DNA from: Romeriopsis navalis LEGE 11480
Lineage (GTDB): Bacteria; Cyanobacteriota; Cyanobacteriia; Leptolyngbyales; Leptolyngbyaceae
DNA length: 43,075 nt
Reading direction: 5' to 3'
Assembly: GCF_015207035.1 (NCBI RefSeq)
Contig: NZ_JADEXQ010000053.1
Span: forward strand, 1-43,075
The notes beneath the pieces are model-generated. The model saw nothing but the letters and a program-made list of their open reading frames with translations, made no database searches and was not told the origin of the DNA. The stretch's first letter is position 1, and each line of letters opens with the position of its first letter. This document shows positions 34,847 to 42,122 of the stretch, in pieces. A program made the translations under genes and the position numbers.

Positions 34847-37171
34847 ATGATTTCCCATTTTTTGGGGTTATTTGTTGTTGCAATATTGGGATTGCTGATT
34901 CTGATGTTTAATCCGTTGGCACTGCGGCGGATGCTTGTGACAACGCCAATTATGCAAGTGATGCAGGCAATGCAGATATTGCCGCAGATTTCGGCGACGG
35001 AGCAGGCAGCGATCGAAGCTGGTTCGGTGTGGGTCGAGCGCGAATTCTTTGGGGGAAATCCGGATTATGGGTGGATTCAGCAGCAGCCCTATCCGACAGT
35101 CACACCTGAGTTGCAAGCACTGTTGGATGGACCGATCGAGCACATCTGTCGTATGGCGACGGACTGGGAAATCTATCAGCAACAGGATTTACCCGCAGCC
35201 GTCTGGGATCAGCTGAAGTCATCGGGCTTACTCGGCATGATGATTCCAACGGAATATGGGGGATTGGGACTGTCGAATTTTGAGTACAGTACGATCATGG
35301 CCAAGTTGGCCTCACGTTCCTTTATCTACACCGCCACGGTTGGTGTGACGAATTCCCTCGGCCCGGCCAAGCTGTTGCTGCACTATGGTACAGCGGCGCA
35401 AAAAGCCCATTATTTGCCTCAGCTGGCACGGGGGGAAATCATTCCCTGCTTTGCGCTGACGGAGCCATCTGCCGGTTCTGATGCGGCGAGTATTGCGGCT
35501 CAGGGGCATGTTTTCCGAGGCGCGGACGATCAACTCTATATCCGGCTGAATTTTAGTAAGCGCTACATTACCTTGGGGACGATCGCCAATCTGATTGGGT
35601 TAGCCTTTAAGCTCTACGATCCGGAATATCTGCTGGGCCAAACCGAAGATTTGGGGATTACCTGTGCGCTGGTGCCGACTGACTTGCCGGGTGTGAGCAT
35701 TACCCAACGTCACGATCCGATGGGGGTGCCGTTCTACAACTCCCCGATCGTTGGTCAGGATGTCGTGATTCGGGCGGACAATATCATTGGGGGCATCGAG
35801 CAAGCCGGTCAGGGGTGGCCCATGCTGATGCAGGCATTAGCCGCCGGGCGCGGTATTAGCTTCCCTGCTAGCTGTACGGGCGTAGCGAAATTTGCAGCCC
35901 GTGTGGTGGGGGACTATACGGCAGTGCGCCGCCAGTTTGGCCTCGCGATCGGCAAATTTGAGGGGGTGGAGGAACCACTGGCCCGGATTGGTGGTTTGAC
36001 CTATCTGCTCGAAGCGGCGCGTACCTACACCTGTAGTGCTGTGGACCAAGGTGAGAAACCGGCAGTGGTAGCGGCGATCGCCAAGTACCAATTCACCGAA
36101 TTAACGCGCCAAATTGTGATGGATGGCATGGATGTATTGGGTGGTGCAGGCATTTGCCGGGGACCCCGCAACCTACTGTCTAATCTCTACACCGCAATGC
36201 CGATTCCAATTACGGTCGAAGGGTCGAATATCATCACGCGCACGATGATGATTTTCGGCCAAGGCGTGATGCGGGCGCATCCCTATCTCTACGATGAGGT
36301 GATGGCGTTGCAAAATCACGATGCTGTGGCCTTCGATCGTCTACTGTGGCAGCATATCCGGTTTATCTTGAGCAATCGTTTGCGGATGGTCCGTTTGGGC
36401 TTAACGCGGGGCTACGGGAGCAAGGCCCCGGAGCATGATGCCACGCGGCGCTACTACCAAAAACTCACCTGGGCTTCGAGCAACTTTGCCTGTCTGACGG
36501 ATCTGGTGCTGCTCCGCTTTGGGGGTGGCTTGAAGCGGCAGGAAAAAATTACGGGTCGCTTAGCGGATGTCGTTTCTTGGCTGTATTTAGGCACGGCGAC
36601 ATTGCGACGATTTGAAGCCGAAGGTCGGAATCCCGATGATTTACCGTTTGTCCATTGGGCCTTGCAATACAGCTTAAGTCAGGTGCAACAGGCATTTGAA
36701 GGCACATTAGCGAATCTACCACTGCCAGCGATGCTGCGGCTGCCCGTGCTGTGGATCTGGCGGATGAACCCGATCGCCCAGATGCCGAGTGATCACCTCG
36801 GTGGCATGATTGCCAAGCAACTGCAAACACCAGGGGCGATGCGCGATCGGCTGACGGCGAATATGCATATTCCGGCTGAGCCAGAAGAAGCCTTGGGGCG
36901 TTTGGAAAATGCCTTCCAGTTAAGCCATCAAGCGGCACCGCTACTGAAAAAGATCAAACTGGCAATGCGCGCGGGCCAACTGCCCAAGGAACGACCCGAA
37001 CGCATGGCACATACTGCATTAGAACATGATGTGATTACTCGGGATGAGTTTGAGTTGATTCAAATGGCCCAGGAAGCCAGAACTGATGCTGTGCAGGTTG
37101 ATGCCTTCTTCCTGCCGGAATACTTAGAAGTAGACGATCTACCCAGCGACGTGGCTGACGTATTGGCATAA
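34847..37171 (+). CDS. fadE: Acyl-CoA dehydrogenase, FadE type
   Basis: A 774-residue FAD enzyme that makes trans-2-enoyl-CoA from acyl-CoA, the first beta-oxidation step. It is the long proteobacterial FadE form: an N-terminal hydrophobic segment (residues about 3-20), the acyl-CoA dehydrogenase core with GMMIPTEYGGLGLSNFEYS, CFALTEPSAGSDAAS and ALAAGRGISFPA, then VEGSNIITRTMMIFGQG with the likely catalytic Glu, and a C-terminal DUF1974-like region of ~250 residues (LYLGTATLRRFEAEGRNPDDLP). I chose the ATG at 34847 because GGAGG at 34835-34839 has the right 7-base spacing; the GTG at 34841 would leave one base. It starts 54 bases after the thiolase and ends the operon. Electrons would go to an electron-transfer flavoprotein not encoded here. 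Confidence 0.95.
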   Translation: MISHFLGLFVVAILGLLILMFNPLALRRMLVTTPIMQVMQAMQILPQISATEQAAIEAGSVWVEREFFGGNPDYGWIQQQPYPTVTPELQALLDGPIEHICRMATDWEIYQQQDLPAAVWDQLKSSGLLGMMIPTEYGGLGLSNFEYSTIMAKLASRSFIYTATVGVTNSLGPAKLLLHYGTAAQKAHYLPQLARGEIIPCFALTEPSAGSDAASIAAQGHVFRGADDQLYIRLNFSKRYITLGTIANLIGLAFKLYDPEYLLGQTEDLGITCALVPTDLPGVSITQRHDPMGVPFYNSPIVGQDVVIRADNIIGGIEQAGQGWPMLMQALAAGRGISFPASCTGVAKFAARVVGDYTAVRRQFGLAIGKFEGVEEPLARIGGLTYLLEAARTYTCSAVDQGEKPAVVAAIAKYQFTELTRQIVMDGMDVLGGAGICRGPRNLLSNLYTAMPIPITVEGSNIITRTMMIFGQGVMRAHPYLYDEVMALQNHDAVAFDRLLWQHIRFILSNRLRMVRLGLTRGYGSKAPEHDATRRYYQKLTWASSNFACLTDLVLLRFGGGLKRQEKITGRLADVVSWLYLGTATLRRFEAEGRNPDDLPFVHWALQYSLSQVQQAFEGTLANLPLPAMLRLPVLWIWRMNPIAQMPSDHLGGMIAKQLQTPGAMRDRLTANMHIPAEPEEALGRLENAFQLSHQAAPLLKKIKLAMRAGQLPKERPERMAHTALEHDVITRDEFELIQMAQEARTDAVQVDAFFLPEYLEVDDLPSDVADVLA

Positions 37172-37263
37172 TCCACTGCGATCTGATAGAGCGATTGCTA
37201 AGGTGCGGTTGCCCAGAAGTGTTGCTCCAGACGCCGCAAAACAAGATTGAACTGTGACTCCAT

Positions 37264-37292
37264 GCCCCGACTTTTTAGTCGTGGGCTTTTTT
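37264..37292 (+). terminator. Terminator of the lipid-degradation operon
   Basis: GCCCCGACT (37264-37272) pairs with AGTCGTGGGC (37277-37286, one bulged T) across a TTTT loop, followed by TTTTTT. It lies about 90 bases after the FadE stop and before the convergent ABC exporter gene. Confidence 0.85.
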
Positions 37293-37339
37293 CTGGCACG
37301 GGCTTTTCTGGTACAGGCTTTTTTGCCATATGCAATAAA

Positions 37340-38989
37340 TCAATTCTGCTTGTCATACTCCAATTGCCCATACTCCAGCTTGATCACCCGATCGGCCACA
37401 TGGAAGTAATGATCATCGTGACTAATCACAAACACGGTCTTACCGCGCGATCGTAAATCCGGCAGAAACTCGGTATAAAACAACCGACGAAACGTCGGAT
37501 CTTGATCAGCCGCCCACTCATCAAACAAATACATAGGCCGATCTTCTAGCCAAGCCGTAAGCAGCGCCAAACGCTTACGTTGTCCGGTTGATAAATCTGT
37601 GGTGGAAAATCGATCGCCCTCTAGACTCACCTTGTGATCAATTTTCAACTCTTTGAGGTGACTTTGGATTCTCGACTCTAAAGTCTCTGTATCTAATCCC
37701 AGCAATCGATCAAACAAAAAGAACTCCGCAAAAATCGCCGTGAAATATTGCCGATACGATTCACGAGTTGTGTCTTCAATCACTTCACCATCGAGCAAAA
37801 TCTTGCCATTCTCTGGTGGATAGAGCCCCGTCAAAATCTTGGCCAGCGTTGACTTGCCACTCCCATTCCCCCCAACAATAAATACCAACTCCCCCGGCTG
37901 AAAGTCTAACGAAATCGGCCCCAAGGTAAATAAGCTGTCATCCCGCTCTCCCGGATAACTGTGATGCACATGCTGAAGCTGCAATGAGTCCCAACGCGGA
38001 TTGATTGCAGTCGGTGGCTGAAGTTGCTCAGCGCGATCGCTCAGCGACAAATTCAATGACTCCATTTTTTCTAATGAAACACTGGCCTGAGTCAACGTTG
38101 GCAGCCGGGCGATTAGACTTTCTAAGGGCTTTGAAACAAATAGAAACGTCAGCAGGTAACCCGATAATGTCGAACGCTCAATATTCAAGAAATTTGGTAG
38201 GACAAACAACAACATGCCGAATGAAAAGAAAAATGCAAACTTACCAAAATTATCAATCAAGACAAACCAACTCAGTCCGGCTGTTTGATGCTGCTTAAAC
38301 TTTGCCGACGTCCCCTGCAAATCCTCATTGAGAAACGCCTGCCGCCGTGGGTAATTCAGCTTTAGCTCCTTAATCCCATCCGTAATGGCCCGAAAATGCC
38401 GGAATAAAACATCCTGCTGTGCTCGCCCCTGCTTCAGTTCCGCCTTCGCTAACCGCAGAATCTTTTTATACACACCCAGAAACAGCAAAATCAGCGTCAC
38501 CACAAACAGCAACACCTGCCAGGACAGCCACAGAATATAGCCCAGTCCCCCCAGCACCATGGCAAAATCAATACAGATAAATGGCAATACCCACACTGCC
38601 GTTGCCAAGGCTTGGACATCATCCGTCAGTGCTGCCATAATTTTGGCTGAACCCGTTCGATCGAGGTGGGCTAACTCCGATGCCAAAATGCTGCGTCCCA
38701 GTTGCATCCGCAGATTAAAGATCGCCTGCTGGGCCAACCGAATCAACGATAACTGCGACGAAATCCCCGCCACCAAAGCTAACAATGCTAAACCCACAAA
38801 ACCGCCAATTACACCGGCACTCTGAGCCGCTCCCCACTGGCGCAGAATGTAGTTCATCATTGCCACGACACCGGCACTGCTCAAACCACTAATCAATCCA
38901 GACAACATAGCCAGAGCCATCATCTGCCAAGAAGATTGCAACAAAAAGCGAATTAGACCCATGGGGGAAGACCACTGTGGATAAAGCAT
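37340..38989 (-). CDS. ABC exporter, cyclic-peptide/siderophore type (SyrD/PvdE-like)
   Basis: A half-size ABC exporter with a six-helix membrane domain (about residues 15-310) fused to an ATPase (about 335-549). The ATPase has Walker A GGNGSGKST, the signature LSTGQRKRLALL, Walker B YLFDEWAADQDP and the switch His in VISHDDHYF. The DEWAADQDP string and VYKKILRLAKAELKQGRAQQDVLFRHF region are typical of the cyclic peptide/pyoverdine exporter family. Several starts are possible: a TTG at 39047-39049, an ATG at 38987-38989 (used here) and an ATG at 38960-38962 (MGLIRFLLQSSW, the usual family start). None has a good ribosome binding site. No peptide-synthetase gene is in the window, so the cargo is unknown. 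Confidence 0.9.
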   Translation of the reverse strand: MLYPQWSSPMGLIRFLLQSSWQMMALAMLSGLISGLSSAGVVAMMNYILRQWGAAQSAGVIGGFVGLALLALVAGISSQLSLIRLAQQAIFNLRMQLGRSILASELAHLDRTGSAKIMAALTDDVQALATAVWVLPFICIDFAMVLGGLGYILWLSWQVLLFVVTLILLFLGVYKKILRLAKAELKQGRAQQDVLFRHFRAITDGIKELKLNYPRRQAFLNEDLQGTSAKFKQHQTAGLSWFVLIDNFGKFAFFFSFGMLLFVLPNFLNIERSTLSGYLLTFLFVSKPLESLIARLPTLTQASVSLEKMESLNLSLSDRAEQLQPPTAINPRWDSLQLQHVHHSYPGERDDSLFTLGPISLDFQPGELVFIVGGNGSGKSTLAKILTGLYPPENGKILLDGEVIEDTTRESYRQYFTAIFAEFFLFDRLLGLDTETLESRIQSHLKELKIDHKVSLEGDRFSTTDLSTGQRKRLALLTAWLEDRPMYLFDEWAADQDPTFRRLFYTEFLPDLRSRGKTVFVISHDDHYFHVADRVIKLEYGQLEYDKQN

Positions 38990-39091
38990 CAAACAAATCA
39001 CGCTGAAAATCGCGCCAAGTTGCTGCGTCTTCAAGCGATTTGCCCTCAAAATACGGTAGCGTAAATATGGTGCGATCGGTGGTGAGACAGG

Positions 39092-40108
39092 ATGACAGTT
39101 TCAGCAAACCAAAACTTACAACAAAACTCATCGCGCAATCTGCCGAGTTTCTCGATCGTCGTCGAAACCGAAAACCTGGCAACGGCTGACTTACAAGGCT
39201 TACTGGATGCGATCGACTGCCTCGAACACCAAGATCCGCCCCCCAGCCAAGCCAACGAAATTCTGCTGATCGACAGCGGGGATATTCCCCCCCCGGTCAA
39301 ACAATCACTCCAAACGCAATATCCCTGGTTGACAATTCATCAAGCCCCACCGGGCATTACCTACTACGGCGCAAAAATGCTCGGTGCGGAAATTGCGACG
39401 GGGGATATCCTGGTTTATTACGATTCTGACTGTATCTACGAGCCAACCTGGTTACGCACAATTTTGCAGTCCTTTGCCAACCCAGAGATTTGCATTGTCG
39501 CGGGGGAAACCCGCACCCGAGGGATCGGGCTATATGGTACGGCGATGGCGTTAGCCTATATTTTCCCCCAATATTCCGGCCAAACCCAGCTCCAAACTGG
39601 CTCGCAGTATTACCTGAATAACGTCGCTTTCCGGCGGGAGTTTCTCCTAGAAAATCCAATTCCCACGGAGTTGCCATTGTACCGAGGCAACTGCGTCATT
39701 CACGCCAAGCAACTGACCTGCGACGGCATCACAATCTGGCGACAGCCGCAGGCCCGGGCCACCCATGCCCCACCCAACGGCTGGACGCATTTCTATTGGC
39801 GCTTTTTGCTGATTGGCTATGATTATTATTGGCAGAAGCGAGTGCTGAAAGAGTTGTCACTGGATGTCCAAAGCATCGGCCAAGAAGCTAAAGACCCTAC
39901 AGAATCAGGGATTTCGGGCAAGTTGAAAGTGTTAGACGATCGAGTCGGCAAACTTATCCGCAGTAATCCCTTGCATCTTTTATTTATGCCATTTTCGATT
40001 CCCGTAATATTTGTTTCGACAATGCTGATTTTAATCGGCTATCGCATTACCAAGCGACATCCGCACCGTTTGCTAAAGCGATTTGAAAGTTTAGAACAGT
40101 CATTTTAA
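39092..40108 (+). CDS. Family 2 glycosyltransferase, membrane-anchored
   Basis: A 338-residue GT2 enzyme. The GT-A domain covers about residues 20-260, with FSIVVETENL at the first strand, the metal-binding DSD in VYYDSDCIYEP, and NNVAFRREFL in the acceptor region. A hydrophobic segment near the C-terminus (LLFMPFSIPVIFVSTMLILIG, in parts) anchors it to the membrane. It would add a single sugar to a lipid or polysaccharide; donor and acceptor are unknown. It is divergent from the ABC exporter and convergent with a second glycosyltransferase. A short tandem repeat covers its stop codon. Confidence 0.87.
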   Translation: MTVSANQNLQQNSSRNLPSFSIVVETENLATADLQGLLDAIDCLEHQDPPPSQANEILLIDSGDIPPPVKQSLQTQYPWLTIHQAPPGITYYGAKMLGAEIATGDILVYYDSDCIYEPTWLRTILQSFANPEICIVAGETRTRGIGLYGTAMALAYIFPQYSGQTQLQTGSQYYLNNVAFRREFLLENPIPTELPLYRGNCVIHAKQLTCDGITIWRQPQARATHAPPNGWTHFYWRFLLIGYDYYWQKRVLKELSLDVQSIGQEAKDPTESGISGKLKVLDDRVGKLIRSNPLHLLFMPFSIPVIFVSTMLILIGYRITKRHPHRLLKRFESLEQSF

Positions 40109-40139
40109 CTGCGTTGACTTGTTTTAACTGCGTTGACTT
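40103..40139. repeat. 18-bp perfect direct repeat at a gene end
   Basis: TTTTAACTGCGTTGACTT occurs at 40103-40120 and 40122-40139, one base apart. The first copy contains the stop codon of the glycosyltransferase (40106-40108). The following bases (TTATATCGTTGATTTAAG) look like a further decayed copy. Confidence 0.9.
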
Positions 40140-40169
40140 CAGTTATATCGTTGATTTAAGTTATATCCA

Positions 40170-41324
40170 TCACTCGGTAATAATGCCGTCGCCTTGAATG
40201 CGTAGCTTACGTCCGCGCCAAAAAATCGTCCGGCCATAACCGCCGATCGCCCAAATCACAAAACTCAGCAGATCGCGCAAGGGCAGTAGCCAAAACCATC
40301 GCGATAGCCTGGGTGCGTCCATCATCATCGTGGCATTCTGCGCTTGCAAATAGCGGACTAAAAAGGTGATCACGGTTAACCCGATCGCCCACGATGCAAA
40401 CCCCGTCAACAGTAGCAAGGGCATACAAAACACCGTCCCAAAGCAAAAGATCTGCGTGTAGTAAATCGGTCCCTTATTAAACCGAATCGTGCGTGACCAG
40501 CGCAGCTCCCGCTCAAACACATCGGCGATCGATTCCTTGCCGGTATCCGACTCCAACACATAGCGCGACAACTCCACCCGATAACCCGCCGCATCAATCC
40601 GTTTACCCAAGTTGTAATCCGACCCAATCCGATTGAACACCAGATTCCCTGCCTGCTTCAGGGCAGTCTGGGTCACAGCCATGGTCACGCCGATTCCGAG
40701 CTTCACCCCGCCATCCAGTTGCCGCGCAATCAATACACTCGGTACAAAATCACAGCACCGCGCCAGCGAGGCCAAGGCCGAGCCAAAATAGCGGGGATTG
40801 CGGGCAATATAGCTGCAAGTCACCATCCCCACACCCGGCTGCTGCAACGGTGCCGTCACCCGCCGGATATAATCGGGCTCAACATAGATGTCACTGTCCG
40901 TAAAGATTACCCACTCGGTTTGTATCTGTTCGAGTAGGTAGCTGACATTGCTATCTTTGTGATTTGGCCCTCGGGGTGGTAGGTCAGTGGTCAAACTGGC
41001 GCGATCGGGATATTTCTCGACGATTTGTTCGAGGATGGGCACTGCTGGATCCGCTGGATCTAATACGCCGAAATAAACGCGATAATTTTCGTAATCTTGC
41101 TCACATAGCGATGACCAATTTTCCCAGGCCCCTGCATCAATGCCTCGGACGGGAACTAGTATGGCAACAGGCGCTTCAGAGTGACTCGGGACCGTCTCGC
41201 GCGTCCGGAAAAACTGCCAGGTGAAGATGGCCCCCGCCGTATAAAAAACGATCGCGCCAAGTATCAGGATCACGCATAAGATCGTGAGTACTATTATTGT
41301 ATTCGCGGCCAACCCACCTGTCAT
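40170..41324 (-). CDS. Glycosyltransferase, ceramide glucosyltransferase/HpnI-like (GT21)
   Basis: A 384-residue membrane glycosyltransferase. It has one N-terminal helix (about residues 8-30), a catalytic domain with VAILVPVRGID, VYFGVLDPADPA, FTDSDIYVEPDYI and FNRIGSDYNLGKRI, then RELRWSRTIR (a (Q/R)xxRW-type site), and two or three C-terminal helices. This set is that of ceramide glucosyltransferase and hopanoid HpnI enzymes, which add a sugar to a membrane lipid. Cyanobacterial members may use other lipids. The ATG at 41322-41324 has GAGG 6 bases upstream and is preferred over an in-frame TTG at 41375. Confidence 0.88.
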   Translation of the reverse strand: MTGGLAANTIIVLTILCVILILGAIVFYTAGAIFTWQFFRTRETVPSHSEAPVAILVPVRGIDAGAWENWSSLCEQDYENYRVYFGVLDPADPAVPILEQIVEKYPDRASLTTDLPPRGPNHKDSNVSYLLEQIQTEWVIFTDSDIYVEPDYIRRVTAPLQQPGVGMVTCSYIARNPRYFGSALASLARCCDFVPSVLIARQLDGGVKLGIGVTMAVTQTALKQAGNLVFNRIGSDYNLGKRIDAAGYRVELSRYVLESDTGKESIADVFERELRWSRTIRFNKGPIYYTQIFCFGTVFCMPLLLLTGFASWAIGLTVITFLVRYLQAQNATMMMDAPRLSRWFWLLPLRDLLSFVIWAIGGYGRTIFWRGRKLRIQGDGIITE

Positions 41325-41452
41325 ACTGCCCTCGTTACGCCATCCACGTGATGCCCCCGGAGCGCTGCGGCGCAACCAGTTAACTTAAATTTCAACCCGC
41401 AATCCAACTCAATCTCCGCCCTCAATCAAAATCTCGCCCTCAATCCAAGCCT

Positions 41453-41665
41453 ATGGTTGAACTACAAGCCACTACTCCACCGCCCCGGCAACCTACCTTA
41501 CCGCAACTGCGGACTTGCTTTGATCTGTGTCAGCGGTTAACGTTGATGTATCGATCGCTGTCCCTCGTTTGCATGGATGAGACATCCGGCAACATCTTTA
41601 TTTTGGCAGGGGAGGAAACAGAAATCCTGATTTTCCCCGACGGTCGATGGATGTTTAAAGTGTGA
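41453..41665 (+). CDS. DUF6888-like small protein
   Basis: A 70-residue protein. The region CFDLCQRLTLMYRSLSLVCMDE, then GNIFILAGEETEILIFPDGRWMF, matches my recollection of the cyanobacterial DUF6888 family. Such genes usually lie next to a DUF6887 gene, as here. Function is not established; the size and pairing recall toxin-antitoxin systems. It is divergent from the GT21 gene. Imperfect CCGCCCTCAATC-like repeats lie just upstream, and no clear ribosome binding site is seen. Confidence 0.75.
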   Translation: MVELQATTPPPRQPTLPQLRTCFDLCQRLTLMYRSLSLVCMDETSGNIFILAGEETEILIFPDGRWMFKV

Positions 41666-41674
41666 GCCTTAATC

Positions 41675-41723
41675 ATCGCGCATCATCTGAACCTTGCGCA
41701 TCGCGCATTATTTAACCTTGCGC
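41675..41723. repeat. Imperfect 24/25-bp tandem repeat between the two DUF genes
   Basis: Units at 41675-41699 and 41700-41723 share ATCGCGCAT, then TGAACCTTGCGC or TTAACCTTGCGC. A partial third copy (ATCACCTGACCTT) follows at 41724. It fills the gap between the DUF6888- and DUF6887-like genes. Confidence 0.8.
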
Positions 41724-41752
41724 ATCACCTGACCTTCAGCTTAGTGACCGGA

Positions 41753-41956
41753 ATGAAGCCTAATTTTCAAGGGATGTCCCGCCAAGAGCTGCGATCGTAC
41801 CTGCTTAAGCATCGTAGCGATTTGCAGGCGATTAGTGCCTACGTACAGAAGATCAGTGCGGAACCCGACTGGGTCACTTGTCCAGCCTTGACCTCACCCA
41901 CTGATTTGGACAACTATCCTGACTTCTTGGCCAAAGTCCGCCGCGAACCCTCGTAG
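41753..41956 (+). CDS. DUF6887-like small protein
   Basis: A 67-residue acidic/basic mixed protein. MKPNFQGMSRQELRSYLLKHR at the start (in part) and LDNYPDFLAKVRREPS at the end match my recollection of the cyanobacterial DUF6887 family, whose members begin with a 'MSR.ELR.Y.L.HR' helix. The ATG at 41753 fits the family better than the upstream GTG at 41744. It follows the DUF6888-like gene by 87 bases; the two are probably one functional pair. Confidence 0.75.
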   Translation: MKPNFQGMSRQELRSYLLKHRSDLQAISAYVQKISAEPDWVTCPALTSPTDLDNYPDFLAKVRREPS

Positions 41957-42052
41957 ACGTGTGAATCATCTTTTGCTCCCGACTTGACCCCTGCCTGTTG
42001 ATCTGGCGATCAGGCTAAATCTAAGCGCTACAGCAGCGGGCTATTGCTCCAT

Positions 42053-42097
42053 AATGTGCATTGATAGCAATCCGTATCGATTGCAATGTGCATTGAT
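42053..42097. repeat. Direct repeats flanking an inverted repeat before the EamA gene
   Basis: AATGTGCATTGAT occurs at 42053-42065 and 42085-42097. Between them GCAATC (42067-42072) and GATTGC (42079-42084) are inverted. This symmetric layout, 25-70 bases before the EamA start, could be an operator. Confidence 0.55.
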
Positions 42098-42122
42098 TTG
42101 GGGCAGCCCATTAGGACAAGCG

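Noticed and set aside
41675-41723. Tandem repeat as a CRISPR array
   Set aside because: Only two to three adjoining imperfect units with no spacers and no cas genes.
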